From NCBI GenBank assembly GCA_016860845.1, contig BOKF01000060.1:1-52447 (forward strand): a stretch of DNA of 52,447 bases. Direction: 5' to 3'. Source of the stretch: Chloroflexota bacterium. GTDB lineage: Bacteria; Chloroflexota; Anaerolineae; 4572-78; J111. The first letter of the stretch is position 1. Each line of letters opens with the position of its first letter. The translations under genes and the position numbers were made by a program. Of the stretch, positions 32,014-40,789 are shown one piece after another. Below the pieces are notes generated by a model. That model was not told the origin of the DNA, did not search any database, and saw only the letters and a program-made list of their open reading frames with translations.

Positions 32014-33150
32014 CTAATTTTGATAAACGCTCAACACATCATGGTTGATATTGGTGGCAATGCTCAGCTCGACGCCCTGATTGGCGGTGAGATCAATTGT
32101 GCCGGTGGTCGCGACAAAGGGCAAACTGGCGGTGTAATTGTAGCTACCCGGCGGCAGCGACAGCGTGGTGGAGCTATTGTCGGCAATCGAGTAGGTCTGG
32201 TTGTTAATGGTAAAAATCAAGGTGTCGCCGGCATAATTTTTGACCAGCAGCCCTTCGCTGGCAGGCGTGACCGGCGCACTGGCTGGAGCAGCCACTCCGC
32301 CGGATGTAGGCAATGCCCCAGGGGCCACGGCGCCCTGAGGGGCGGCTCTGGCCGTCAAATCTTCCTGAGATAACTGCAGCTCAACCGGCAACGGCAGCGG
32401 CGATGGCTCGCCAATATCATAGTCGGGTTCCGGCTGCAGCTTGGCCGAGAAATTCAGACCCATCACCTGGCCCGCGGCCAGACTCAGCTCACCGTTAAAG
32501 CTGCCATTGGGCACGCTGGCGGTGTAGCGATACAGGCCAGGCGCGACGTTGATCTGCAGGTGGCCCGGAATATTGTTAGCCGCCGGTGGCACTTTGTAAA
32601 GGGTTCCGTTCAGGTCCACCGTCAATTCGTCGCCAACATAATTTGTCCAGGCAATGCTGCCCTGGCCTGGCGCAGCCGCTACAGGCTGCCACGTATCACC
32701 GGCGGGCGCTTGCGGCGCGGGAGTCGCAAACGGGTCAACATCAAATACAAAGACATATTCCTTGGGTTTTTCTAACACGTTACCATCGCGGTCCAATGCG
32801 GCATTGGTCATTTCCATACGCGCCGCCTTGCCCACAAAACCGCCGGAGGAAATAACAAACGTGCCGGCCGAGCCGGTGTTCACGCCGGGAACGTTGGCCG
32901 CATACTTGTGCTCGCCGGGGGCCAATTGCAATTCCAGCCGCCCCCCGCCGGGCACAGTGGCAGTGCCGGGGATGGTGTAGGTCACATCATCCAGGTCAAA
33001 CACCATATCCTGGCCGAAATAGTTGATAAAAACAAAGTTGGGTTGGCCAGAGGTACCCTGTTGGGCATACGTGGCCGAGGGGAAGCTGCCTATCATCAGG
33101 GCGATAAGAAGCAGCAATCCCCCTACGAGTAAAAGGTTTTTCCTTACCAT
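32014..33150 (-). CDS. Secreted protein with three beta-rich repeats
   Basis: A 378-residue secreted protein. Signal peptide residues 1-30 end ATYAQ. Three related units of about 70 residues lie at 39-113, 165-237 and 300-368. Each begins with a strand plus NYxGD (NYFGQDMVFDL, NYVGDELTVDL, NYAGDTLIFTI) and has APGxxxY(T/A)A in the middle; Pro/Ala-rich linkers separate them. I do not recognise a named enzyme; the pattern resembles short PEGA- or DUF4397-like beta domains. It probably acts at the cell surface. It has its own promoter and terminator, so it is a single-gene unit. Confidence 0.8.
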   Translation of the reverse strand: MVRKNLLLVGGLLLLIALMIGSFPSATYAQQGTSGQPNFVFINYFGQDMVFDLDDVTYTIPGTATVPGGGRLELQLAPGEHKYAANVPGVNTGSAGTFVISSGGFVGKAARMEMTNAALDRDGNVLEKPKEYVFVFDVDPFATPAPQAPAGDTWQPVAAAPGQGSIAWTNYVGDELTVDLNGTLYKVPPAANNIPGHLQINVAPGLYRYTASVPNGSFNGELSLAAGQVMGLNFSAKLQPEPDYDIGEPSPLPLPVELQLSQEDLTARAAPQGAVAPGALPTSGGVAAPASAPVTPASEGLLVKNYAGDTLIFTINNQTYSIADNSSTTLSLPPGSYNYTASLPFVATTGTIDLTANQGVELSIATNINHDVLSVYQN

Positions 33151-33199
33151 GAGGTATCTCCTATCTGCAAAACCTTAAAAATATAACGGACTTGGAATA

Positions 33200-33229
33200 A
33201 TTATACCTCAAGGATCAGAAAACCTTCAA
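33200..33229 (-). promoter_or_regulatory. Promoter of the triple-repeat protein gene
   Basis: On the minus strand TTGAAG (33229-33224), an 18-bp spacer, then TATAAT (33205-33200). The ribosome site AGGAGAT follows before ATG 33150. Confidence 0.65.
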
Positions 33230-33247
33230 TGGCATTGGAAAAACAGC

Positions 33248-33592
33248 TTACCGTTTGTAAGGTTTATCCAGGAAAGCGTGCTGGTAGAGCCAATCTTCCA
33301 GGTCTTTGTTATTTGGCTCGGTGATCATGGGTCCGCGATTGTAGCCTTTAAGCGAGCGGTCAGCAGGCCGGGGTAAGAAATAGGTGTAAGGCAAATCCTC
33401 ACCGGGATTGGCCAGGATGATGGTCGGCACACTGAGAAAACCGGTCCACTCCCTGACCCGGTCGGCCATAGCGGGGTCAGTACTGATGTTGATCTCACGA
33501 TAGGGGATATGGTAGCGGTTTAGTAAATCGCGAGCCAATGCTACCGAGGGGCAGTAGGCGCTGCGGACGTACATAACAATTTCTTTGTCCAT
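33248..33592 (-). CDS. Glutaredoxin-like thioredoxin-fold protein
   Basis: A 114-residue protein with the glutaredoxin fold: IVMYVRSAYCPSVALARDLL, the cis-Pro region LSVPTIILANPGE, and a short C-terminal helix. The active site is CPSV with a single cysteine, so it would act as a monothiol form or an adaptor instead of a dithiol reductase. The tail after residue 75 (YFLPRPADRSLKGYNRGPM) is longer than usual. It is 31 bp downstream of, and on the same strand as, the LysM/lamin-tail gene. Confidence 0.8.
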   Translation of the reverse strand: MDKEIVMYVRSAYCPSVALARDLLNRYHIPYREINISTDPAMADRVREWTGFLSVPTIILANPGEDLPYTYFLPRPADRSLKGYNRGPMITEPNNKDLEDWLYQHAFLDKPYKR

Positions 33593-33623
33593 ATGGATTT
33601 ATCCAGTTCTGAAACGATATGGA

Positions 33624-34652
33624 TTAGGGAGATGACGCGGGCGGAACAGTAAACCTCGAAATCTCCGCATTGTTGGCGTTGCTCAAAATGATGGTCGTGC
33701 CTGGGGGCCAGGCCGCCTCCCCTTGATTCAGGTAAAGGTCGCTGGCCGTGTTTTCGCCGGCTACTGTATGAATGCGGATACTGCCGCCGCTAAAGAGGAT
33801 AATATCGGGGAAGGTAACCACGCCTAACGGCGAGCCTTCCAGTTTCCAGTCCTTCAGGCTGGTCCCCGCTCCCTGGTTGAGAATGACCAGGGTTTCCTGA
33901 AAAAGATCACCCGGACTGTTCACCTCACTGATGACGACTTTGATTTCGTCGAAGGGCGGAGGAGTGAATGTGGGCAGCACGGTTGGCGTTGGCCCTGGCC
34001 GAGTGGGCGAGGGGGATGGCGTCGGGGTGGAGGGCGGTCCCACGGTTGCTGCCGGCTCAGGTGGAACCGCCGCATCGGCGGGCAAGGGGGTCGGCGGGTC
34101 AAAGGGTAAAGGCGTATCGGTGGGGATGGGCATGGCGGTAAAGGTTGGGGTCGGCAGCGAGGTGTCGTTGGTTGGAATGACGAGCTGCTGGCCGACTTGA
34201 ATAAAATCCTGGTTGGTCAAGCCATTTGCCGTCATCAAGTCGGAAAGTGACACGCCAAATCTATCGGCAATAGCGCCCAGGGTATCGCCGGCTTCAACCA
34301 GATAAGTACTTGGCCGGGTCGGTGGGGCGGTCGCATTAGCCTCCACCGAGCTGGCGGCAGCCGGAGGCGTACCACTCGCCGGTTCAGGATTGGCTGCGGT
34401 GGTTCCGTCCACCTGGGTTGCTGGAGTAGCAACGTCGCCGGGTAGGGCTGGCCGGCCGGCAATCAACACGACCGCTACACTGATCACCAGCGAGATGACC
34501 GCGTTGACGCCAATAATCAGGGCGAGTTGGCCCGGCGGCAGGCCGACGCTGGTCAAACCTCGCTGCCGGTATTCGGGGTAGTCGTCATCATAATCGTAAT
34601 TATAACGGGATTCGTCCATCAGCTTTTGTCCCTGTTTCCATCCGAGTGCCAT
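33624..34652 (-). CDS. Membrane-anchored LysM and lamin-tail domain protein
   Basis: A 342-residue protein. It has a short cytoplasmic Tyr/Asp-rich N-terminus, one membrane span (LALIIGVNAVISLVISVAVV), and an Ala/Pro linker. A LysM domain follows (YLVEAGDTLGAIADRFGVS, ending VGQQLVIP), then a long Pro/Thr-rich spacer of about 80 residues. The C-terminal lamin-tail (LTD) domain reads VVISEVNSPGD, NQGAGTSLKDWKLEG, TIILSNANNAEISRF. LysM binds peptidoglycan or related glycans. LTD domains occur in surface and secreted proteins. ATG 34652 has GGAG five bases upstream; M 34619 is a later alternative. Likely an envelope-spanning surface protein. Confidence 0.85.
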   Translation of the reverse strand: MALGWKQGQKLMDESRYNYDYDDDYPEYRQRGLTSVGLPPGQLALIIGVNAVISLVISVAVVLIAGRPALPGDVATPATQVDGTTAANPEPASGTPPAAASSVEANATAPPTRPSTYLVEAGDTLGAIADRFGVSLSDLMTANGLTNQDFIQVGQQLVIPTNDTSLPTPTFTAMPIPTDTPLPFDPPTPLPADAAVPPEPAATVGPPSTPTPSPSPTRPGPTPTVLPTFTPPPFDEIKVVISEVNSPGDLFQETLVILNQGAGTSLKDWKLEGSPLGVVTFPDIILFSGGSIRIHTVAGENTASDLYLNQGEAAWPPGTTIILSNANNAEISRFTVPPASSP

Positions 34653-34733
34653 TATACTCCAGATTAAGATGGCTGACAATGAGCGACCGAGTTCGTGAGC
34701 AGGCCACGCTTCAGGTGTGACCTGCTATTTGGC

Positions 34734-34762
34734 TTGACAAACCGGCCAAATGGTAGTAGAAT
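34734..34762 (+). promoter_or_regulatory. Sigma-70 promoter of the PadR gene
   Basis: TTGACA (34734-34739), a 17-bp spacer, then TAGAAT (34757-34762). The transcript leader is about 30 nt and holds ATATCTAGGTAT, a possible PadR target. Confidence 0.8.
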
Positions 34763-34799
34763 ATCTAGGTATTAAGATGAATGTAAATGGAGGAGAGTT

Positions 34800-35132
34800 A
34801 TGACCAAACTCGATCTGCGTACCGGCAGTACAGCAGTGATGGTGCTGCGGCTGCTGGCGGAAAAGCCAATGTACGGCTATCAAATTGTCAAAGAGCTGCA
34901 AGCCCGCAGTGAAGGTTATTTTGACCTGGAACAGGGAACCCTGTATCCGGCGCTGCACCGGTTAGAAAAAGATGGTCTGGTGGATAGCAAGTGGGAAGTG
35001 GTTGAAGATGGGCCTTCCCGCAAATATTACCAAATTACCGAGGCGGGCCGGATCGAACTGGAAAAATCGGCCCGGCAGTGGAGCGACTTTTCCCGCCATC
35101 TCTTAAAATTGTTAGGTGGAACGGCACAGTAG
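34800..35132 (+). CDS. PadR family transcriptional regulator
   Basis: A 110-residue repressor of the small PadR-s2 type: winged helix MYGYQIVKELQARSEGYFDLEQGTLYPALHRLEKDGLVDSKW, with the wing GPSRKYYQITEAG. GGAGGAG precedes ATG. PadR genes of this sort are regularly followed by a HAAS-domain membrane protein, as here (35273). A strong promoter lies just upstream and the protein probably represses it. Confidence 0.93.
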   Translation: MTKLDLRTGSTAVMVLRLLAEKPMYGYQIVKELQARSEGYFDLEQGTLYPALHRLEKDGLVDSKWEVVEDGPSRKYYQITEAGRIELEKSARQWSDFSRHLLKLLGGTAQ

Positions 35133-35143
35133 GCCAGGTAAAT

Positions 35144-35170
35144 ATGACTTAGGTGGGATTGCCTAGTCAT
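35144..35170 (+). other. Hairpin between PadR and HAAS genes
   Basis: ATGACTTAGG pairs with CCTAGTCAT with one bulged T. No T tract. It could attenuate or separate the two messages; nothing else is seen in the 140-bp spacer. Confidence 0.35.
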
Positions 35171-35272
35171 TTCAAATCCTGTACGCTATAGACGTTAGCC
35201 TAGATGCGCCAAAAGGCACTGCCATCCTTACCCAATTTTGTGCTAAAGTAACCTGCGGAGTCACTTGAGTCT

Positions 35273-36205
35273 ATGTCTGCCATCGAACAATACCTGAGGG
35301 ATTTCAAGAAAACGATTCCAGGCGAGCTGCAAAGCGAAGCTGTTGCTGAAGTTCATTCTCACCTGGAAGAGCTGACCCGTGAGTGGCAGCGGCGCGGCCT
35401 GTCGCGCCTGGAGGCCGAGAGTAGGGCGGTGAGCCAATTCGGTGTGCCACGGCACATTGGCAATCAATGGCGGCGGGCAGCCGGTGTCGTTGATTGGCCC
35501 GACATTCTCCTGGCGGCCCTGCCTATCCTGGGCATTACCGGCCTGGGTTGGGAGTTTGCCGGCAAACTGATCCCTCTACCCGTTTATCTGCTTATTTTTG
35601 GTTTAGGCGCGTTTATCGCCTGGCAGCGGAGCTGGCCGACCTGGTGGTATGCCTGGTTGGGCTGGCTCTTTTTGGCCTTGCTGGTCAAACCAGAAACCCA
35701 CTGGGCCTTTTTCATCATCTTTCCCGTTCTGGTCACTCTGCTGGCCGTTGATAGTTGGCAGCACGCAACCTTAATGACTCTGCCCTTCACCACTTATCTG
35801 GCCTTTGCCACCCTTATTCAGCGCCAGCAGCTTGTCACAACCGGATGGGGACCGGGTAACGTTTACCCTGGCAATATCGTTTGGCTGGAAACGGCATTTT
35901 CGATTTTGTGGATTGCGGTTTTGGCGGCCAGCTTACGGGCAGCACGGCCCAGCCGGCGCGGCGTCTACCTGCTGGCCGGGCTGATTGGCACCCAATTGAT
36001 TTACGTCGGGACCGTCGTATTGATGATTATGGTGGCTAAAACTTTTCCCGACTATTTTATCACGACCCTCACAACGCGCAGTCTGCTCCTGCACAAACTG
36101 CCGCTGGGCCTGGCTACGATTGGGCTAACCCTCTACCCGTTTTTTGTTTGGCTGGCCGCTCGCTGGATTCAGCGGAGTAAACCCCGGCCTGGCTTACCGG
36201 CATAA
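35273..36205 (+). CDS. HAAS-domain (DUF1700-like) integral membrane protein
   Basis: A 310-residue membrane protein. Residues 1-70 form the HAAS/permease-prefix helical domain (IEQYLRDFKKTIPGELQSEA, HLEELTREWQRRGLSRLEAE, AVSQFGVPRHIG). Seven or so hydrophobic spans follow. HAAS domains are thought to interact with PadR-type regulators or to gate membrane partners; the exact function is not known. Downstream of PadR and closed by a strong terminator, so PadR plus HAAS form one unit. Confidence 0.85.
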   Translation: MSAIEQYLRDFKKTIPGELQSEAVAEVHSHLEELTREWQRRGLSRLEAESRAVSQFGVPRHIGNQWRRAAGVVDWPDILLAALPILGITGLGWEFAGKLIPLPVYLLIFGLGAFIAWQRSWPTWWYAWLGWLFLALLVKPETHWAFFIIFPVLVTLLAVDSWQHATLMTLPFTTYLAFATLIQRQQLVTTGWGPGNVYPGNIVWLETAFSILWIAVLAASLRAARPSRRGVYLLAGLIGTQLIYVGTVVLMIMVAKTFPDYFITTLTTRSLLLHKLPLGLATIGLTLYPFFVWLAARWIQRSKPRPGLPA

Positions 36206-36221
36206 AAGGTTCCATTCTATT

Positions 36222-36252
36222 TCCTGGCGACATAGCGCCAGGAGTTTTTTTT
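36222..36252 (+). terminator. Intrinsic terminator of the PadR/HAAS unit
   Basis: TCCTGGCG (36222-36229) pairs with CGCCAGGA (36236-36243), followed by GTTTTTTTT. The T tract runs into the -35 box of the next gene. Confidence 0.9.
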
Positions 36253-36279
36253 GACATTCTGCCTAGATAATCTATTTAT
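36251..36279 (+). promoter_or_regulatory. Promoter and palindrome of the metallophosphoesterase gene
   Basis: TTGACA at 36251-36256 and TATTTA at 36273-36278 (16-bp spacer). TAGATAATCTA (36264-36274), a perfect 5-1-5 palindrome, lies between the boxes, and TAGATAAT recurs at 36285. This is a candidate operator. Confidence 0.55.
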
Positions 36280-36305
36280 AACGATAGATAATACCGGAGA
36301 CAATA

Positions 36306-37151
36306 ATGAGGACAAGTCGGCGTGGGTTCTTAAAAGCTTTGGGGCAGGTCGTGCTGGGCAGCGCTGCAGCCGGGGCAGTTGGCTATGGCTACAGCACCGA
36401 AATCGAGCCGGACTGGCTGAGCGTGGAACAGGTGGAGATTCCGGTCAAGAAGCTCGGGCCGGCGCTGGAAGGTTTTAAGATTGTCCACATGAGTGACATC
36501 CATCTGCATCCTTATACTCAGCTTGAGTTTGTACAGAAAGCGGTCGCTAAAGCTAACACCTTGCAGCCTGATCTGGTTGTTTTAACCGGTGATTATGTGC
36601 TGGAAAGCGCGGACTCGATTTTTGAACTGGCTCCGGCGCTGGCCGGGCTTAAGGCTAAATATGGTATATTTACCAGCTTGGGCAATCATGATCTGTGGAC
36701 CAATGCCGAAGTTGTCTTAGCCGGCTTGCAGCAGGCTGGCTTACCGGTTCTGGTTAACGACGGCGTGGCTTTAGGGGTTGGTTCAGACCTCCTCTATTTG
36801 GCCGGTCTTGACGACGGCTGGAGCGGCCAGCTTGACTTATCAGCAGCGCTGGCTAAATTACCCCAGGATGCGCCCGTAATTCTGTTGGCGCATGAGCCGG
36901 ATCTGGCCGACACTTTTGCGCTGGATGGCCGCATTTCGCTGCAATTATCAGGCCACAGCCACGGCGGGCAGGTTCGTTTGCCGGGGATTGGAGCGCCAAT
37001 TTTACCCCACATGGGCCGCAAGTACGATCAGGGCTTGTACCGGGTGCGGGAGATGTGGGTCTATACTACCCGGGGCATCGGCCTGGGTCCCGTCCCGACC
37101 CGCTTTAATTGCCCGCCCGAAATTACAGAAATCACGTTGGTTGGAGCGTAA
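36306..37151 (+). CDS. Tat-exported metallophosphoesterase (YkuE-like)
   Basis: A 281-residue calcineurin-fold phosphoesterase. The N-terminus SRRGFLKALGQ plus a hydrophobic stretch is a twin-arginine signal. Metal-site motifs are all present: SDIHLH, GDYV, GNHD, LAHEPDL and SGHSHGG. YkuE-type enzymes act on envelope-linked phosphate esters or phosphodiesters, so export fits. The next gene, also a phosphatase-fold protein, follows with a strong AGGAGG and is probably cotranscribed. Confidence 0.92.
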   Translation: MRTSRRGFLKALGQVVLGSAAAGAVGYGYSTEIEPDWLSVEQVEIPVKKLGPALEGFKIVHMSDIHLHPYTQLEFVQKAVAKANTLQPDLVVLTGDYVLESADSIFELAPALAGLKAKYGIFTSLGNHDLWTNAEVVLAGLQQAGLPVLVNDGVALGVGSDLLYLAGLDDGWSGQLDLSAALAKLPQDAPVILLAHEPDLADTFALDGRISLQLSGHSHGGQVRLPGIGAPILPHMGRKYDQGLYRVREMWVYTTRGIGLGPVPTRFNCPPEITEITLVGA

Positions 37152-37177
37152 CATTACTCTTAGGAGGACTTACATCA

Positions 37178-38182
37178 TTGACCATTAATCTGGTTATTCT
37201 GGCATTGAAACGAATTTGGAGCAGTTTATGCTGGCTTTTTTGGCTGGGTTGGTCACTTCTTGGCCTGGGGCTGGTCATCTGGTATGGGCTGCGCTGGTGG
37301 CCCGGCGACCGTTTTTTGCCGGTGCGGCTCTTCAATTACTTTATGCCCTGGCTGCTGTTGGGGCTGGTGCCCGGCCTGGCCCTGGCCGGACTGGCCCGGC
37401 GCAAATGGGTCGCCCTCATCCTGGCAGTGCCGGCTCTCTTCATTGGCCTGACTTTTGCCCCGCTCTTTCTGCCCCGCCCGGAAGGGGTACTGGCCGCCAA
37501 TGCCTCCTTCAAAGTAATGAGTTACAACGTTTGGGCCCGCAATGATGAAATGGTTGAAGTGGCCGGCCTCATCCGGCAGGAGCAGCCGGATATCCTGCTG
37601 CTGCAAGAGTTGTCGCCGGGTATGGCTCGGGCGCTGACCAGGGAACTGGCCGACTTGTATCCCGGCAGCCAACTTTACTGGGCCTATGAGTCAAGTGCTT
37701 ATCAGGGGATTATTAGCCGCTTTCCATTGACTCCGGTTGAGTTAGCCTACGATAAAGGGCGCACCCAAAAAGTAATTACCGCCACCCCAGCCGGACCCAT
37801 TGCCGTCTGGAATGTGCACCCCCATACGCCGCTCCCCTGGTCGCGGCAGTACCGGCAAATCTCAGCTTTAGCCGAGGATATTGCGGCCGTGGACGGGCCG
37901 CTCATTGTGGGCGGCGATTTCAACACAACCGATCAATCGGAGACGTATCACCTGGTGAACCAGTATCTGCATAACGCGCATTGGGAAGCCGGTTGGGGCT
38001 TTGGCTTCAGTTTTCCGGCGCATCAGCCCCGCTTTAGAGATATCCCTATCCTTACCCCCGTCATTCGCATTGATCACATTTTCTACAGTCCCCATTTTTT
38101 TGCCAGCAGCGCCCGCACCTTGAGCGCCTCCGGCGGGTCAGACCATTTCCCGGTCACAGCAAAGTTGTCGCTGGTGAGGTAG
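37178..38182 (+). CDS. Membrane-anchored endonuclease/exonuclease/phosphatase family protein
   Basis: A 334-residue protein with three N-terminal membrane spans (residues about 10-110) and an extracytoplasmic EEP domain: MSYNVWARN, LLLQELSPG, WNVHPHTP, GGDFNTTDQ, RIDHIFYS and GGSDHFPV, a complete catalytic set. The family includes nucleases, sphingomyelinases and inositol phosphatases. An upstream in-frame start at 37109 would overlap the previous gene; the TTG at 37178 lies 10 bp after AGGAGG (37162-37167), so I prefer it. Probably a surface phosphodiesterase acting with the exported phosphoesterase. Confidence 0.88.
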   Translation: MTINLVILALKRIWSSLCWLFWLGWSLLGLGLVIWYGLRWWPGDRFLPVRLFNYFMPWLLLGLVPGLALAGLARRKWVALILAVPALFIGLTFAPLFLPRPEGVLAANASFKVMSYNVWARNDEMVEVAGLIRQEQPDILLLQELSPGMARALTRELADLYPGSQLYWAYESSAYQGIISRFPLTPVELAYDKGRTQKVITATPAGPIAVWNVHPHTPLPWSRQYRQISALAEDIAAVDGPLIVGGDFNTTDQSETYHLVNQYLHNAHWEAGWGFGFSFPAHQPRFRDIPILTPVIRIDHIFYSPHFFASSARTLSASGGSDHFPVTAKLSLVR

Positions 38183-38242
38183 AGAAGAGGCGAGGACTTG
38201 GAAGAGATAATCTTCGTCTCTTCGCCCCCTCGTTTCCTCGCT

Positions 38243-39055
38243 TCACCCCGGAATCCAGATCCGCTCGGCTAATTTCCCTTCACCGACCCGCATAGCATAG
38301 GCACGCAGGCGCTGCTCAATATCGGCCTGCGTCTCGAACAGGGTTGGCGTCTGTGAGGCGTAGGCGTAGATGCTCTGGATTTTGGCCTGCAAATTTTCTT
38401 CGGAAAAGAAGTGGAGTTGGGGCTGTAAGGGAGTGGCTTTTAGAGCAGCCAGAGTGGTCTCCAGGGTATAGCCCCAACCCGCGGCAGCGTAGCGCGAGTC
38501 GGGGTCCGCGTAAGGGTAATCCTCATAAAAGGCAATGGTCCAGCCCTGCCGGTGTAACTGCCAGGCGGCAGCGTGGACCAACCGATGGTCCACGTGATGG
38601 CCCACGCCAAGGGGGGCATAGATCAGCACGTCAGGCTCCGCCGGGACGAGTTCCAGCAGCGCTTCCACAATTTTGGAAGTCAGGGGTAGGTCGTCGGGGT
38701 GGATGGAGTCGAACAGGTCGGCGTCGTGGGTGTAAAACCATTGGCCTCGCTCTGGATGACCGCGGTAGATACAATCATTGAAGTTGAGCCGGAGATAATC
38801 GGCGCCCAGAATTGCCAACGAGGCGCGGTCTTCGGCCTCTCGTGTGGCAATGACATCGGCAGGATTGCCCCAGGTGCGATGCAGCCACTCGGCAAAAGGA
38901 GAGAGCGGCTCGCCGGAGGGCGGCGGGGCGGCGCAAATAGTAACGGCGAGAACCGCTTGTCCCGCCTGAACCTGTTGGTGAATGGCTCCTCCGCAGGACA
39001 GCGAGGCATCATCGTAGTGGGGAGAGAGGTAGATGTGGGGGTACGAGTGGAACAT
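38243..39055 (-). CDS. PIG-L/LmbE family deacetylase
   Basis: A 270-residue zinc-dependent N-deacetylase-like protein. The signature PHYDDASLSCGG is the family's PHxDDxxxxxGG with Tyr in place of the common Pro, and HHVDHRLVHAAA supplies the second zinc motif (HxDH). The family deacetylates GlcNAc-type groups in glycolipids, thiols or cell-surface glycans. The substrate is not visible. The gene converges on the EEP gene; the 60-bp spacer holds imperfect hairpins (GCGAGGA...TCCTCGC) that could end both transcripts. Confidence 0.88.
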   Translation of the reverse strand: MFHSYPHIYLSPHYDDASLSCGGAIHQQVQAGQAVLAVTICAAPPPSGEPLSPFAEWLHRTWGNPADVIATREAEDRASLAILGADYLRLNFNDCIYRGHPERGQWFYTHDADLFDSIHPDDLPLTSKIVEALLELVPAEPDVLIYAPLGVGHHVDHRLVHAAAWQLHRQGWTIAFYEDYPYADPDSRYAAAGWGYTLETTLAALKATPLQPQLHFFSEENLQAKIQSIYAYASQTPTLFETQADIEQRLRAYAMRVGEGKLAERIWIPG

Positions 39056-39086
39056 AGTGATTCTGTCAATAGTCAGACGTAGTGTG

Positions 39087-39124
39087 TCTTGCGTGTTGCG
39101 TAGATATTTACGGAATACGCAAGA
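39087..39124. repeat. Inverted repeat TCTTGCGT/ACGCAAGA
   Basis: An 8-bp stem with a 22-nt loop in the spacer between the PIG-L and M20 genes. It may end the M20 transcript (minus strand) or be a dispersed palindrome. Confidence 0.4.
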
Positions 39125-39141
39125 CGCACCACGCTGCTTTC

Positions 39142-40521
39142 TCAGTTGCCTTTACAACTGAAAATATCGTAATAATGAATCGCCGTTTCAATGCCCCGGT
39201 AAAAATTGGGCAGGTGGAATTTTTCGTTGGGAGCATGCAGCCGGTCGTCGGGCAAGCCGAAGCCCATCATGACGACGGGCATATTCAGCAGGTTGTCGAG
39301 CAGGCTGACCACTGGGATGCTGCCGCCCTCGCGCATGTAGTAGGGCCGGCGGCCAAAGCCTTGTTCGTAGGCTTCCGCCGCCGCTTCGACGGCGGGGGCA
39401 GAGATGTCTACCACCGCGCCATCCCCACAGTTCATTTCTTCAATCGAAACCTCCATCGTTTTGGGGGCGATGCGCTGGATGTGGTCAATAAAGAGCTGGG
39501 CTGTTTTATCGGCGCTCTGGTTGGGCACCAGGCGCATGCTCACCTTGGCGCTGGCAACAGCAGGAATGACCGTTTTTTGGCCGGCGCCAACAAAACCGCC
39601 GCGGATGCCATGAATGTCCAGCGTGGGCCGGACGCTCTTGCGTTCCGCCGTGGTGTAGCCGGCCTCGCCCCAGAGGGCCGGGGCGCCGGTTTCAGCCAAC
39701 ACCGACTCGTCCGTGACCAGGCCGCTGTTCACCGCAGCGCGTTCGGCGGGGGACAGGTCACGCACCTCATCATAAAAGCCGGGAATGGTCACTCGGCCCT
39801 GCTCATCATGCAGCGAAGCCAGCAGTCCGACCAGCGCGTTGAGGGGATTTTGGACCACTCCCCCATAACTGCCGGAGTGTAGGTCGTGCGTTGAACCCCG
39901 CAGGGTGACTTCCAAGTAGGCCAGTCCGCGCACGCCGGTAATCAGGACAGGTGTGTGGGGGTCAAGGATGTGTGAATCGGAGATGAGGGCCGCATCAGCC
40001 TTGAGTAAATCCAGGTTAGCTCGCATGAAGGCGCTCAGGTTCGGACTGCTGATTTCCTCCTCGCCTTCCAGCATGAATTTGATATTGAGCGGGAGCTGTC
40101 CGGCTCCTTTGAGATAAGCTTCGACTGCGGCAATATGGACGTAGAGCTGGCCTTTGTCGTCGGTAGTACCCCGGCCAAACATATTGTCGCCTTTAACCGT
40201 AGGCTCAAAAGGAGGAGTCAGCCACTCGTCCAGGGGATCAACGGGCTGCACGTCGTAGTGACCGTAAATGAGCAGGGTTGGCGCAGCCGGGCCGGCGTTC
40301 AGCCAGTCGGCATAAACAATGGGATGGCCGGCCGTAGGCATAATTTGAACATGGTCGAGTTCTAGGCTGCTCAATTTATCCGCTAACCATTGAGCGGTGC
40401 GCTGCACGTCGGGTTTGCTTTCGGGGAGGGTGCTGATGCTGGGGATGCGCAGCAACGCCTGCAAATCCTCCAGGTTCTCGCTGCGGTGCTGTCGAGCATA
40501 AATCAGAGCGTCTCGATGCAT
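39142..40521 (-). CDS. M20 family metallopeptidase (dipeptidase)
   Basis: A 459-residue cytoplasmic di-zinc peptidase. The metal motifs are YGHYDVQPVD, GRGTTDDKGQ (bridging Asp), EGEEEISSPN (catalytic Glu and ligand), then ISDSH. The dimerisation domain comes at about 190-350, and the C-terminal His in LHAPNEKFHL. The layout matches PepV/CNDP-like dipeptidases. AAAGGA stands 11 bases before ATG 40521. It is divergent from rplI. Confidence 0.92.
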   Translation of the reverse strand: MHRDALIYARQHRSENLEDLQALLRIPSISTLPESKPDVQRTAQWLADKLSSLELDHVQIMPTAGHPIVYADWLNAGPAAPTLLIYGHYDVQPVDPLDEWLTPPFEPTVKGDNMFGRGTTDDKGQLYVHIAAVEAYLKGAGQLPLNIKFMLEGEEEISSPNLSAFMRANLDLLKADAALISDSHILDPHTPVLITGVRGLAYLEVTLRGSTHDLHSGSYGGVVQNPLNALVGLLASLHDEQGRVTIPGFYDEVRDLSPAERAAVNSGLVTDESVLAETGAPALWGEAGYTTAERKSVRPTLDIHGIRGGFVGAGQKTVIPAVASAKVSMRLVPNQSADKTAQLFIDHIQRIAPKTMEVSIEEMNCGDGAVVDISAPAVEAAAEAYEQGFGRRPYYMREGGSIPVVSLLDNLLNMPVVMMGFGLPDDRLHAPNEKFHLPNFYRGIETAIHYYDIFSCKGN

Positions 40522-40592
40522 ACAAAAGGGTTCCTTTCATGGGTCAATTGGGCGGATTATAGCATTGCCAGGCACAAAGCCCGAATCTTTAA

Positions 40593-40630
40593 ACTTCAAA
40601 TTTGGACAAAGTTTCGATTTGAAGTATACT
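40593..40630 (+). promoter_or_regulatory. rplI promoter with flanking inverted repeat
   Basis: TTGGAC (40602-40607), a 17-bp spacer, then TATACT (40625-40630). ACTTCAAAT (40593-40601) and ATTTGAAGT (40617-40625) are perfect inverted repeats that bracket the -35 box, a possible operator. About 150 nt of leader follow without an obvious gene. Confidence 0.65.
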
Positions 40631-40789
40631 TGTCGTTTGTGTGTTTCGACCGTAACCACAAGTAATGTCACTGCCTGTTGTCAGTGGCCCGTTGTTTGTT
40701 TTAGAAATCTTTCAGCAGACTACGGACCACTGACCATAGACACAACAATTCATTCCGTTGATCTTTGTTGCAACTGGGGAGTTACTCTA

